A stretch of DNA of 64,000 bases from Pelagovum pacificum (GCF_016134045.1 NZ_CP065915.1:2356001-2420000); one strand, 5' to 3'; shown: positions 7,298 through 15,834, counted from the stretch's first letter. The notes: generated from the letters alone by a model not told the origin. Numbers and translations are program-made.

Positions 7298-8218
7298 ATG
7301 CTGCCATTTCGCAAACCTGCGCCCTCGCCCGCCCAGATGCGGGAACGCTTGTTCAGGTCAAGCGTCGGATCACTGCACGATTGGGAAAAGCCAGACGTAC
7401 GCGAGGGAGTTGGCCCCTACGAACCAGAAGTCTTCGACAGCTATGACAACGCGCGCCGTCAAGTCGTTCAGGAAGTCCGAGCAAAGCTGGACGCAATGCC
7501 CGACACCGAACTTCAGACGCTGACCGACCGCCAGTCCGAGGGCCATGACTCTCTCCGACGATCTTGGGAGGCCTTCGTAGATGACAGCAAGCAAAGCCTC
7601 CCCCAAAGGCCGCCTTGGTACGCTGGCGGTTTCAACGTCAGACATCATGCTGCCGACCGCGAGCACTGGGCGCGCATGCCGAATTTCACCATACACGAGT
7701 TGCTGTGTCTGTCCGCAGGCGTTGAGCCGACGTCTTTCGACCAGAAGGTTCTCGAGAAGAATGCGCGCGGCAATCCCGAGACGTACTGGTCCCCCATGCA
7801 GTTCCTCCTCAAACGCCGCGAACTGCTGAACCGAAAGTTCCTGGGCTACTCTGTGTCTGGAAAAGTTGATGGCGCTGGCTTTTCGACTTGGTGCAGCAAG
7901 GTCGATTTTGAGGCCGATCAAGAGTTTCTGGAACTGCTCCGGCGGTATCATGGGCTGTCAGACGATGGAGTGCGCGGAGGTATCGCTAGGCACCCTGCCA
8001 AGACGCCGCAACAGCGAGAGATTGACAAGATCGCGCAGCTCTTCACAGCGATGGCGATTGAACTGTACGGCTTCGACCGCTTCGCCGACCGAAGCCCGAC
8101 TCCGCGCGAGATCACCAATCTGGCAGCATCGATGGGGATATCGGTACACGAGGACACGGTGCGCAAATACCTCGGGATTGGTGCCAAGTTCATCCCGAAA
8201 GACTGGAAGCCCGAATAG
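7298..8218 (+). CDS. Unknown 306-aa cargo protein (copy A)
   Basis: I do not recognise this protein. The ATG at 7,298 has a strong GGAGG site 5 bp upstream. The N-terminal 100 residues are charged and probably helical. The middle contains a tryptophan-rich part (HWARMPNFTIHELLCLSAGV) resembling helical domains of bacterial proteins that judge growth or stress state. The end (SPTPREITNLAASMGISVHE, then DTVRKYLG) has the shape of a helix-turn-helix. There is no signal peptide or membrane helix. It occupies exactly the place where copy B carries the QueC-like two-gene unit, so it is a candidate phage-defence or regulatory cargo gene. Confidence 0.7.
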   Translation: MLPFRKPAPSPAQMRERLFRSSVGSLHDWEKPDVREGVGPYEPEVFDSYDNARRQVVQEVRAKLDAMPDTELQTLTDRQSEGHDSLRRSWEAFVDDSKQSLPQRPPWYAGGFNVRHHAADREHWARMPNFTIHELLCLSAGVEPTSFDQKVLEKNARGNPETYWSPMQFLLKRRELLNRKFLGYSVSGKVDGAGFSTWCSKVDFEADQEFLELLRRYHGLSDDGVRGGIARHPAKTPQQREIDKIAQLFTAMAIELYGFDRFADRSPTPREITNLAASMGISVHEDTVRKYLGIGAKFIPKDWKPE

Positions 8219-8365
8219 CGCTATTCTGCCGCCGAATAGCGAAGCGATACCCCCTGAAATTTCAAATACTTAAACTTAATCGGGCAGGCCAGCTGCTGTT
8301 CCGTTACGCCACCTGCACGCTCTTCTACGGTCCCGTCATCGACCACGGACGCGGAGTAGAAAGAG

Positions 8366-8587
8366 ATGACAAGCGGGACATCAGCAAGTCGCGGGCTGGA
8401 CCCAAGCAACAGGCAGTTGAAGGAACGCGATCTCGCCGAACGATGGCAAGTTTCCCGACGCACCCTCCAGCGTTGGCGAAGCGGAGGGAACGGGCCGCCT
8501 TTCCTGATCATTCGAGGCTGCATGCGCTACCGCCTCGACGACATCATCGAGTTCGAAAATCGTCACCGGCAGGAAGGTGAGGAATAG
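8366..8587 (+). CDS. Excisionase-like helix-turn-helix protein (copy A)
   Basis: This is a 73-residue MerR-like DNA-binding protein of the kind found beside phage integrases. The motif is LKERDLAERWQVSRRTLQRW, followed by a wing (GPPFLIIRGCMRYRLDDI). The family includes excisionases and control proteins. It is the first gene of the integrase-side block (HTH, small ORF, DUF2924, large recombinase). The copy B equivalent at 42,138 shares the TLQRWRS core but little else, so this gene has diverged together with the neighbouring cargo rather than with the integrase. Confidence 0.8.
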   Translation: MTSGTSASRGLDPSNRQLKERDLAERWQVSRRTLQRWRSGGNGPPFLIIRGCMRYRLDDIIEFENRHRQEGEE

Positions 8588-8592
8588 CGGCC

Positions 8593-8784
8593 ATGAACCC
8601 GCTCCCACCTCATCACCTCCGCCCCCTCGAACGCCGCGCCGAGCTTTGCAGGCTGCTCGCCCTCGGCCTCGTCCGGCTTCATGCGCGGAACCGGCAACTC
8701 TCTGCGGAAAATGGAGAATTTTCGCTACACTCTCCGCCCAACCAGAGCGGTGATGCAACTCCAACCAATCGGAGAGACGCATGA
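8593..8784 (+). CDS. Small conserved ORF coupled to DUF2924 (copy A)
   Basis: This 63-residue product has a conserved core (ERRAELCRLLALGLVRLHAR) and an end (PTNRRDA) kept in copy B at 42,421-42,588. Its stop overlaps the DUF2924 start (ATGA), so it may serve mainly to couple translation. No family function is known to me; it might be an unrecognised small protein of this integrase module. Confidence 0.5.
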   Translation: MNPLPPHHLRPLERRAELCRLLALGLVRLHARNRQLSAENGEFSLHSPPNQSGDATPTNRRDA

Positions 8785-9227
8785 CCGATCCCATCCCCGC
8801 GCGACTGGCCGCCCTCAAGACCACGCCGACGCCCGACCTGAAGCAGCAGTGGCGCGATCTGTTCGACAGTGAGCCGCCGCCCTTCAATCGCCGCTACCTG
8901 GAGAGCCGCCTCGCCTACCGCATCCAGGAATTGGCCTATGGCGGCCTGAAACCCGAAACGATCCGGCGGTTGGAGCGGCTGGGTGAGGACCTGGACGGTG
9001 GGGATCGCCACAAACGCTACATCCGTGCGGATCGGATGCCCATCGCCGGGACGCGGTTGATCCGGGAGTGGCAAGGCGTGGAACATGTCGTCACCGTCAC
9101 GAAGGACGGCTTCGAGTGGCAGGGGCGACCCTACAAATCGCTGTCCGCAATCGCCCGCGGCATTACCGGCACGCGCTGGAACGGCTGGGTGTTCTTCGGC
9201 CTCAAGAACCAAAGGGGCCGGACATGA
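8781..9227 (+). CDS. DUF2924 protein (copy A)
   Basis: This 148-residue DUF2924 protein belongs to a family that almost always precedes a large serine recombinase in alphaproteobacterial prophages. The pattern LKQQWRDLFDSEPPP.FNRRYLESRLAYRIQELAYGG is diagnostic, as is the C-terminal part with YKSLSAIARGITGTRWNGWVFFGL. The gene overlaps its neighbours by 4 bp on each side. It is nearly identical to 42,585-43,031. A helper role for the recombinase, such as control of integration direction, is an inference from context. Confidence 0.9.
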   Translation: MTDPIPARLAALKTTPTPDLKQQWRDLFDSEPPPFNRRYLESRLAYRIQELAYGGLKPETIRRLERLGEDLDGGDRHKRYIRADRMPIAGTRLIREWQGVEHVVTVTKDGFEWQGRPYKSLSAIARGITGTRWNGWVFFGLKNQRGRT

Positions 9228-10531
9228 CAGAGCTCAAGATCAAGCGCCGCTGCGCGATCTACACCCGCAAGTCCTCCGAGGAAGGGCTGGATCAGGAGTT
9301 CAACTCGCTTCACGCTCAGCGGGAGGCCTGCGAGGCGTACATCGCCAGCCAGCGCTCCGAGGGTTGGGTGCTGGTCCGCGATCAGTATGACGACGGCGGC
9401 ATCTCCGGGGGCACGCTGGAGCGCCCCGGCCTGCAGCGGCTGCTGGAGGATATCGAGGACGGGCTGGTCGACGTGGTCGTGGTCTACAAGATCGACCGCC
9501 TCAGCCGGTCGCTCGCCGACTTCGCCAAGCTGGTCGAGGTTTTCGACCGGAACGGCGTGACCTTCGTCTCCGTCACGCAGTCGTTCAACACGACCACGTC
9601 GATGGGCCGGCTGACGCTCAACATTCTCCTCTCCTTCGCCCAGTTCGAACGCGAGGTGACGGCAGAGCGCATCCGAGACAAGTTTGCCGCAAGCCGCAAG
9701 AAGGGGCTCTGGATGGGCGGAGTGCCGCCCTACGGCTACCGCGTCGAGAACCGGAAGCTGATCGTCGACGCCGAGCGCGCGGAGCAAGTCCGCTGGATCT
9801 TCGCCCGCTTCCTCGAAATCGGCTCCGGCACGGAACTGGCGCGGGAGGTGGCGAAACGCGGCATCCGCACGCCGCGCGGCAACCGGATCGACAAGAAATA
9901 CCTCTACCGGATGCTGAACAACCGCGCCTACCTCGGCGAGGCGGTCCACAAGGGAGAAAGCTATCCCGGCGAGCACGACGCGATTATCAACCACGAGACG
10001 TGGGACCGCGTCCACGCCATCCTGCAGGAGAGCCCGCGCAAGCGTGCGGCCCGCACCCGCGCCGAGACGCCCGCTCTCCTGAAGGGGTTGCTCTACGGCC
10101 CCGACGGCGCGGCGTTCTCGCCGACGCACACGCGCAAGGGCGGGAGGCTCTACCGCTACTATGTGAGTCAGACCGTGCTCAAGCATGGCGCGGGGGCCTG
10201 CGCGGTCGGCCGAATACCTGCAGGCGAGATCGAAGTGGCCGTCATGGACCAGCTACGCGCCGTATTCCGCCAGCCGGAGATCGTAGCGGGGACATGGAAG
10301 GCAGCGCGTGCCCAGAACGGCGACATCGCTGAGACTGACACACGTGAGGCGCTGACCCGGCTGGATCCGCTCTGGGACGAACTGTTTCCGGCAGAGCAGG
10401 CGCGCATCGTGGCGCTGCTGGTCGAGCGCGTGGACATCAGCTCGGACGGGCTCAACGTACGGCTTCGTGTTGACGGGCTCAGCGGTCTGGCTCGTGAGAT
10501 GCACGCGGGTGCCGCTGAAAAGGCAGCATGA
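9224..10531 (+). CDS. Large serine recombinase (integrase), copy A
   Basis: This 435-residue integrase of the large serine recombinase family would join the circular element to the chromosome. The nucleophile motif YTRKS (Ser17) opens the catalytic domain, with YKIDRLSRS and the FAQFEREVTAERIRDK helix behind it. A Recombinase domain (GYRVENRKL through RIDKKYLYRMLNNRAYLGE) and a C-terminal beta-ribbon and coiled-coil part follow. The ATG at 9,224 overlaps the DUF2924 stop. The zinc-ribbon cysteines of some relatives are not seen. The protein is about 90% identical to copy B at 43,028, with most changes at the C terminus. It appears intact. Confidence 0.93.
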   Translation: MTELKIKRRCAIYTRKSSEEGLDQEFNSLHAQREACEAYIASQRSEGWVLVRDQYDDGGISGGTLERPGLQRLLEDIEDGLVDVVVVYKIDRLSRSLADFAKLVEVFDRNGVTFVSVTQSFNTTTSMGRLTLNILLSFAQFEREVTAERIRDKFAASRKKGLWMGGVPPYGYRVENRKLIVDAERAEQVRWIFARFLEIGSGTELAREVAKRGIRTPRGNRIDKKYLYRMLNNRAYLGEAVHKGESYPGEHDAIINHETWDRVHAILQESPRKRAARTRAETPALLKGLLYGPDGAAFSPTHTRKGGRLYRYYVSQTVLKHGAGACAVGRIPAGEIEVAVMDQLRAVFRQPEIVAGTWKAARAQNGDIAETDTREALTRLDPLWDELFPAEQARIVALLVERVDISSDGLNVRLRVDGLSGLAREMHAGAAEKAA

Positions 10532-10584
10532 ACTCAATCGCTACTTCGTCATCAAGTCCAAATGCCTAGACCAGGAGATTGAAA

Positions 10585-11025
10585 GTGGAACATAAGACCG
10601 AAGCTCGCGCAGGCCGTACTGTCTGCAACCCGGCGCTCCAACGGCCAATCGAGTCCATCTTGGCAGAGATCAGAGAGGGCTTCGCGAGGCAGCTTCACGT
10701 TGCCCACCTCGGTGACGGCTACCACGTCGTGCAGATCCCGGGTGAGGAAGGAGAGCCGCTGAAAGCCTGGCCTGGGCCATTTAAGTCAGAGAGAGCAGCG
10801 AGCCTGTTTCGAGATGATCTGATCGAGGCAGCAACGCAGGGCAATCCACGCGACGCTTGCTGCTCGGACGGAATATTCGATCACTTCAACCTTGCCGGAC
10901 GGTTTCTGGACCTCATCGAGACCCATGAAGGCGATGCGAGGACGCTAGCAACGATGATCGCAGCGGAAAGGCCATGGATAGGGCTGGCGCCTACCAGGCT
11001 CGACGACACGGGCATCGAGTTCTGA
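10585..11025 (+). CDS. Unknown 146-aa protein inserted behind the integrase
   Basis: I do not recognise this protein. GTG at 10,585 is the preferred start because AGGAG lies 7 bp before it; a TTG at 10,579 is too close to that site. The product is soluble and acidic, with a central GDGYHVVQIPGEEGEPLKAW strand-rich part and a helical end. Its stop overlaps the start of the next HTH gene (TGATG), so the two are probably co-translated. Copy B lacks it entirely, as there the integrase stop overlaps the HTH gene directly. This is therefore a second small cargo site. Confidence 0.6.
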   Translation: MEHKTEARAGRTVCNPALQRPIESILAEIREGFARQLHVAHLGDGYHVVQIPGEEGEPLKAWPGPFKSERAASLFRDDLIEAATQGNPRDACCSDGIFDHFNLAGRFLDLIETHEGDARTLATMIAAERPWIGLAPTRLDDTGIEF

Positions 11026-11438
11026 TGGAGCGGAGTACCGATCGTAATCTGCATGAGCCGTCGAGTGGCAAGGTCCCCGAGACAATGACGCTCCACGTCC
11101 CGTTCCGCGTCGTGAAACGTGGCGGGCGGAAGGAGGTGCAGCTTCCGGCAGGAGCGCCGCATCCGCAGCGTACGGACAGTTCGCTGGTCAAGGCACTGGC
11201 GCGTGCCTTCCGCTGGAAGCGCATGCTGGAGTCGGGCGAGTTCGCCACCATCGCCGAACTGGCCGAGCGCGAGGGCATAGCGCCGTCCTACATGACCCGC
11301 GTCCTGCGGCTGACCCTGCTCGCGCCCGATATCGTTGCAGCGATCCTGAACGGGAAACAGGGTCCGAAGGTGATGCTCGCAAGGCGGCTGGAGCCGTTTC
11401 CCATCGCATGGTCCGAACAAAAAGCGACTGTCGCCTAG
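11025..11438 (+). CDS. ParB/KorB-like HTH protein (copy A)
   Basis: This is a small DNA-binding protein of about 137 residues. The helix-turn-helix sits at ATIAELAEREGIAPSYMTRV, followed by the LRLTLLAPDIV helix typical of ParB/KorB-type repressors. It begins with PETMTLHVPFRVVKRGGRKE, which is conserved in copy B at 44,332-44,715. The ATG at 11,025 is translationally coupled to the gene before it; an internal ATG in the conserved part is also possible. It ends the element and may regulate the integrase block. Confidence 0.75.
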   Translation: MERSTDRNLHEPSSGKVPETMTLHVPFRVVKRGGRKEVQLPAGAPHPQRTDSSLVKALARAFRWKRMLESGEFATIAELAEREGIAPSYMTRVLRLTLLAPDIVAAILNGKQGPKVMLARRLEPFPIAWSEQKATVA

Positions 11439-11936
11439 CGGTCTACAGCAGACCTTGGAGCTCAGTGTCGGTCATGTCCGCTCCCGGCCCTTAGCAGACA
11501 TTCGCCCCCCTGCCCGGTCGTCGTCGCTTCCGGCCCACACCGGACCTTGGACGGAACAATAGACGCTGCGATGCAGCTACCGGGAAGCGGTCGCCCGTGA
11601 TCTGGTGCAGCATATGCTGAAAGGCCAAGGTCCGCATTGCCGACAAAGCTGCCGTTCGCTGCACGCGCCCGATCTGTGCTGCAGAGGCGCTCTTGCCGGG
11701 AGGGCGGAGAGCCGACATTCGCTGCACTTCACACTGATGACCGCTGTGCGCAAAATCGGTAACACCGCACTGCCGTGATTGTTGGTCCGCCGGAACCCGC
11801 CGCCTGCGTCGTGATCCGGCTGGTCACCGCCACCTTCACGTCCACGGTCGCGCCGGAGCATGTTGACTAAGCCATAACCATGACAGGCTCGTCAGCTGGA
11901 AACGGGGGCGTCACGGCGACACCCCCGTTTCTCGTC
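11439..11936. repeat. Gene-free end of copy A with degenerate intergenic repeats
   Basis: There is no credible gene here. The first 100 bp, including CCCCCTGCCCGGTCGTCGTC, match the end of copy B near 44,719-44,765 and mark the right limit of the element. The rest holds fragments of the dispersed repeat family, such as CTTCCGGCCC, AAGGTCCGCATTGC and ACATTCGCTGC. A short GACACCCCC-type stretch precedes the metal cluster. Confidence 0.5.
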
Positions 11937-12698
11937 TCATACCCCGAGGGCGCGCAGGCCCATCCAGAGGCCCATCACCATCATCATCAGGTTCTCGGTC
12001 AGGGAAATGAAGCCGAGCGGTACGTTCGACTCCCCGCCAACGCAGGCACATTTCAACTCGCGCTTATCGATGTAGACGGCCTTGAACACGCTGACGGCCC
12101 CAATGGTCCCGATGAAAAGGGCAACGGGCGCGGAAATCCATGTCAGGACGCTTGCAGTCATCAGGATGCCAGACAGCGCCTCACCGTAGGGGTAGATCTT
12201 GCCGTAGGGCACCCAGCGTTTCGCCAGAAGGTCATAGTTCAGGAACATGGTCGAGAACTGCTCGACGTCCTGAAGCTTCTGAATCGCAAGCACCGTCATC
12301 GACAGCGAGATGAACCACTGGAAGCTCTGCCAAGTCAGGATCGTCCCGTATTGGTGCCATGCCAGCCCGAGCGCCAGCAGGGCACAGACTGAAAAGATCG
12401 CGATGACAGGCCGGTAGGTCGTGTCGCTCTGTTCTTCCTTGGGCGGGTCGATCCCGAGGAAGATGCGCAGATCGTCATGCCCCCCTACCCGGTCCCCGTC
12501 GATGAAAGTCTGGGGTGTCGTCTTGACGTCATGCTTGCGCTTGAAGGCCTCGGTCTCGTCCTTGTTCTTCAGGTGGTGATCCTCAACGACATAGCCTCTG
12601 CGCTCCAGCAAATCCTTGGATTTGAGGCCGAAGGGGCATGTGTGCTCGGGCATGACCATGCGGTAGAGAATGGCGGTTTTCGTGGTATCTTTTGGCAT
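11937..12698 (-). CDS. Glutaredoxin-MauE fusion membrane protein
   Basis: This 253-residue protein joins a glutaredoxin-like domain (residues 1-85, single-cysteine site HTCPFG, cis-proline motif TTPQTFIDG) to a MauE/DoxX-type membrane domain. The membrane part has four or five helices and a CACVGG cysteine pair near the end. Such proteins handle disulfide exchange across the membrane, often for maturation of exported metal or redox enzymes. ATG 12,698 is chosen because its GAGG site is 9 bp upstream; ATG 12,704 and 12,713 are also in frame. It is the last gene of the minus-strand multicopper-oxidase cluster, so it probably keeps copper-site cysteines reduced. That role is inferred. Confidence 0.85.
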   Translation of the reverse strand: MPKDTTKTAILYRMVMPEHTCPFGLKSKDLLERRGYVVEDHHLKNKDETEAFKRKHDVKTTPQTFIDGDRVGGHDDLRIFLGIDPPKEEQSDTTYRPVIAIFSVCALLALGLAWHQYGTILTWQSFQWFISLSMTVLAIQKLQDVEQFSTMFLNYDLLAKRWVPYGKIYPYGEALSGILMTASVLTWISAPVALFIGTIGAVSVFKAVYIDKRELKCACVGGESNVPLGFISLTENLMMMVMGLWMGLRALGV

Positions 12699-12709
12699 GA
12701 TCATCTTCC

Positions 12710-13534
12710 TCAATTCGTGCAGGTGTACTGACCGCGGAAACCGGCCTCGTAGTCAGGGCCCGCGCTGATGATGAAGTCCTGAAGGCTGTCATCTTCCGTA
12801 TCGCGCACCTGAATCCTGATCGGGTCAGCCGTAAAGCTTTCTTCCGCGCCATCGAGCCGGACAAGGTCCCCGCTGATCTTGACCAGGGCAGTGCCGCCCC
12901 CCGACACGAATACGGGCGGGCTTGTTTCGGTGTAAGTGAAGCTGCACGCGGCGCGTTCCGAAAAGACTTCGGCGATATCTGCCTGCGTCAGGAACTCCGG
13001 ATCGACCTTGGAAACAACCTCGCTGGACAGGGCATCCTGAGCGGATTTCAACTCGGCCGCCGGTTTGTCCCCGGCGGGGATTGCCTCTCCAGTCGCCGAT
13101 ATGTCCGCGATCAGATAACGCATCTCCGCGATTTCCTTGTCCTGAGCATAGATGATGTCATCCGCCAAGGTGCGTACCCTGCGATCGGTGATTTCCGCGC
13201 GGGACGAGGTCATGATGGCTATCGAATGGTGCGGAATCATCGCCCGCATGTAGGCGCGGTCCTGCACCGTCACTTGGCTACGCACCAGCCAGAGCGCCCC
13301 CGCGAACACGATGACCGAGCTCGCGAAGATCGCGATGTTCAGCGCGTGGTTCTTGTACATGCCCAGCATGAAGGCCAGCATGACGAAGGCCATTAGCGCC
13401 CCCATGACAAGTGCCATGTAGGCGCGGGTCTCTGACCAGAAGACATGGCCGACCAGATAGGTGTTCAGGTACATCAGCCCGAACATTAGGACCGTGGAAA
13501 CGGCAATCATCAGGAAAAAGCGGGAATAGGCCAT
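12710..13534 (-). CDS. DUF305 membrane protein with a C-terminal extension
   Basis: This 274-residue protein has three N-terminal membrane helices and a DUF305 domain with the copper-type ligand motif MIPHHSIAIM. A second periplasmic part follows (about residues 165-274, with ERAACSFTY and TEDDSLQDFI). DUF305 proteins are common next to multicopper oxidases and bind copper or silver through His/Met residues. The first 150 residues are clearly paralogous to the 161-aa protein at 25,944. The extension is missing there and recalls the lipoprotein-like DUF6692 domains. It ends 12 bp before the start of the glutaredoxin gene. Confidence 0.85.
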   Translation of the reverse strand: MAYSRFFLMIAVSTVLMFGLMYLNTYLVGHVFWSETRAYMALVMGALMAFVMLAFMLGMYKNHALNIAIFASSVIVFAGALWLVRSQVTVQDRAYMRAMIPHHSIAIMTSSRAEITDRRVRTLADDIIYAQDKEIAEMRYLIADISATGEAIPAGDKPAAELKSAQDALSSEVVSKVDPEFLTQADIAEVFSERAACSFTYTETSPPVFVSGGGTALVKISGDLVRLDGAEESFTADPIRIQVRDTEDDSLQDFIISAGPDYEAGFRGQYTCTN

Positions 13535-13611
13535 CGGCGCCTCCGAGTGGATTCAGGCGAACAACAACCTTCCAGTGGGTGGATGTTCCCTGAATTCTGA
13601 CTTTTCTCGGC

Positions 13612-14016
13612 CTATTCCTGCTGGGTTCTTTCACGTTGATAGGCACGTTCGCGCTCGGGCCAGGTGGATTTGATGTAGTCGAGGATCGCTCGAATTTTCG
13701 CATCCCCCAAGCTGTCGCCAAAGCCGGGCATGTCACTCTCAAAGCCCCCGCCGACCACCGCGGCCGTCCCGTCCCGCGTGATGCGGAACAGGATGTCATC
13801 GCCGTGATGCCAGGTGTGGCCAGTGGCATCATGCGGCGGTGCAGGCAGGCGCCCGTCGGGACCGGGACTGCGCCAGTCCGGTTGCCCCTCAAGCTCGGCC
13901 CCGTGGCAGGATGCGCAGTTTTGCTGATACAGAGCTGCGCCATCTACGCCTTCCTCAGTCGCGACGGCCTGCGCCCAGCTTGCAAGAGTTGCTGCAAATG
14001 CGACCATACCCTTCAT
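13612..14016 (-). CDS. Exported c-type cytochrome of the multicopper oxidase cluster
   Basis: This is a periplasmic monoheme cytochrome c of about 134 residues. It has a short signal peptide (MKGMVAFAATLASWAQAVA), the heme site CASCH, then GAELEGQPDWR, HTWHHGDD and the axial methionine region ESDMPGFG. The ATG at 14,016 overlaps the oxidase stop codon, so translation is coupled; a longer in-frame start at 14,082 lies inside the oxidase. It is paralogous to the cytochrome at 23,057-23,518, sharing STWPERER at the end. It may carry electrons to or from the oxidase. Confidence 0.88.
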   Translation of the reverse strand: MKGMVAFAATLASWAQAVATEEGVDGAALYQQNCASCHGAELEGQPDWRSPGPDGRLPAPPHDATGHTWHHGDDILFRITRDGTAAVVGGGFESDMPGFGDSLGDAKIRAILDYIKSTWPERERAYQRERTQQE

Positions 14017-15392
14017 ATGACCCTGATCCAGTTCGTCATGCCCGAAGCTGCGTGCCCCAGCATGTGACAATGCAACAGCCACTTTCCCGGGTTGTCCGCA
14101 ACGAAGGCGATCTCTGTCGTCTCGCCTGCCATGACCAGAACCGTGTCACGCAGCGGACCAAGGCTTCCGTCTTCCTTGCGCACGCTGAAATGTAGCCCGT
14201 GCAGGTGCATCGCGTGCGGGAAGATCGTGTCATTGGTCATGCGGATGCGCGCTGTCTCCCCGCGCGACAGGCTGACAAGAGGCGTCTCTCCCGGCCCGGC
14301 CTGCCCGGCCAGGGCCCAGAACTGTCCTTGCTGCACCAACTCCTGCCAGCTCAGCCTTTGTCCGTTGAAGGTGGCGCTTTCCAAGCCGCGCATCGCACCG
14401 CCCTGTAGCGGCATTTCAAGCACAAGCGCGGCGTCGACGCCCACGACTTCCATGCGCGGATTGCGGGGCAAGGCCCGAGGCGCACCGCGAGGCCCTGACG
14501 CGGCACGTCCTTCGACAGAGACTTCAGCAAGTACGCGCCAGCTATCATCCGCCGCGGCAAAGAAAAGTCCCGCGGCTTCCCCGTCCTCGGCGGTGACATC
14601 GACGATCAGGTCCATGCGTTGTGCAGGTGCAATCACAAGCGTATCCACCAACGGTTCCGGCGCGCCGAGCGGCATCCCGTCGAGCGCCACCGTCCAGCCA
14701 GTCAGCCCCTCCAGCTTCAGACCGAAGATCCGGGCATTGGCCGCGTTGATTAGCCGCAACCGCAGCCGCTCGTTCTGCCGGGCCGGAAGCCTGTAATCAT
14801 GGCGCCCGTTCACCCCCACGAGGTTGCCGATCCGGCCTCCGTGGCTGCGCGTCATCGGCGCTGCGAAATCATCGACGAACAGGCCCGTGTCGGGGTCCAG
14901 CAACCAGTCGTCGATCATCAGGACCTCGTCGCGGTCCACATCCGGCGGCGTCGCCTCTTCGATGATCAGGGCTCCGGAAAGGCCCCGCGCGACCTGCTCC
15001 ATCGAGCTGGTATGGGCGTGATACCAGTAGGTCCCCGCATCGGGCAGATCGAAAGTGTAGTCGAAGCTCTCACCGGGTGGCACCGCGTCCTGTGTCAGCC
15101 CAGCGACACCATCCATGGCATTATCGATACGAATGCCATGCCAGTGAACCGAGGTCGGAACCTCCAGCGTGTTCATCAGCCGTCGCTCCAACCGGCTGCC
15201 CTGAGCGGCGCGAATGACCGGACCTGGAATCGTACCATTATAGCTCCAAACCGGCGTTGCCGGATAGCCATCCGGGGCAAGCTGCGCAGTGGCCGCCTGG
15301 GCTCTCAGGAGCGAAGTATCTTGAGCATGTGCAAGGCGTGCCACTGGAACGGCGGCAAGACCTGCGCAGAAGGTGCGGCGCGTCATCTTCAT
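14013..15392 (-). CDS. Tat-exported multicopper oxidase
   Basis: This 459-residue periplasmic oxidase couples substrate (probably Cu(I)) oxidation to oxygen reduction. A twin-arginine signal (TRRTFCAGLAAVPVARLAHA) is followed by three cupredoxin domains. All four copper-ligand blocks are present: HWHG and HAHTS in domain 1, HAMHLHG and HCHMLGHAASGM in domain 3. The last of these supplies the type 1 copper cysteine. It lacks the long methionine-rich insert seen in the second oxidase at 24,071. It lies between two cytochrome c genes in one operon and is coupled to the downstream one. A role in copper tolerance is expected from the neighbours. Confidence 0.92.
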   Translation of the reverse strand: MKMTRRTFCAGLAAVPVARLAHAQDTSLLRAQAATAQLAPDGYPATPVWSYNGTIPGPVIRAAQGSRLERRLMNTLEVPTSVHWHGIRIDNAMDGVAGLTQDAVPPGESFDYTFDLPDAGTYWYHAHTSSMEQVARGLSGALIIEEATPPDVDRDEVLMIDDWLLDPDTGLFVDDFAAPMTRSHGGRIGNLVGVNGRHDYRLPARQNERLRLRLINAANARIFGLKLEGLTGWTVALDGMPLGAPEPLVDTLVIAPAQRMDLIVDVTAEDGEAAGLFFAAADDSWRVLAEVSVEGRAASGPRGAPRALPRNPRMEVVGVDAALVLEMPLQGGAMRGLESATFNGQRLSWQELVQQGQFWALAGQAGPGETPLVSLSRGETARIRMTNDTIFPHAMHLHGLHFSVRKEDGSLGPLRDTVLVMAGETTEIAFVADNPGKWLLHCHMLGHAASGMTNWIRVI

Positions 15393-15393
15393 T

Positions 15394-15834
15394 TCAGTTG
15401 ATCCCGTTGGCGCGCTGCACTTCGCGGATGTAGGCGATGATTGACGTTACATCCGCACGGGTCACCTCGGGTTGCGGCGGCATGTCTCCGAATTTCCAAT
15501 GGTGCGCGCGTACGCCGTTCGCAGCCGCCATCTGGAAGGCCGTGTCGCCATGATGCGACGGCTCGTAGATCCTGTGGATCAGCGGCGGGGCGATCCCCAT
15601 TTTTCCGGCGGCATTTTCGCCATGGCAATCAGCGCAGACCGCATCGAAGGCCCGCTTCCCCATCGTCCCCTCGGGCGAAAGCATATCGGGATGCGTGGAG
15701 GCCACCATGGGCGCGCCATCCTCCGGCGACGTGATTTCCTGCACGGGGGCGGTTTGCTCGGAAGAGCGGGTGACAGCATAGGCACCAAGCACCACGGCAA
15801 GAACCGCGGCCCCGGCGAGGGTGAATTTGTTCAT
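15394..15834 (-). CDS. Membrane-anchored c-type cytochrome
   Basis: This 146-residue protein has an N-terminal anchor or signal (KFTLAGAAVLAVVLGAYAV), one heme site CADCH and a later methionine (FGDMPPQ) as likely sixth ligand. It ends 1 bp before the multicopper oxidase start and is read first. It is of the same general class as the other two cytochromes in this window but not a close paralog of them. A role as electron carrier for the oxidase is inferred from operon structure. Confidence 0.88.
   Translation of the reverse strand: MNKFTLAGAAVLAVVLGAYAVTRSSEQTAPVQEITSPEDGAPMVASTHPDMLSPEGTMGKRAFDAVCADCHGENAAGKMGIAPPLIHRIYEPSHHGDTAFQMAAANGVRAHHWKFGDMPPQPEVTRADVTSIIAYIREVQRANGIN

Larger units (their letters stand above)
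568..11536. mobile_element. Prophage/satellite remnant, copy A
   Basis: This degraded element is related to copy B at about 31,812-44,765 in the same orientation. It contains an endolysin fragment, an inserted LysR/ABM-gene segment, a small serine recombinase, two small-terminase-like genes, a small membrane protein and a ParB-methyltransferase. A cargo gene, an HTH gene, DUF2924, a large serine recombinase and a terminal HTH gene complete it. Left homology to copy B begins near base 568 inside the endolysin gene. Right homology ends near 11,536, about 100 bp past the last HTH gene. No large terminase, portal, capsid or tail genes are present. It could be a deleted prophage or a phage satellite; exact attachment sites were not identified. 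Confidence 0.7.
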
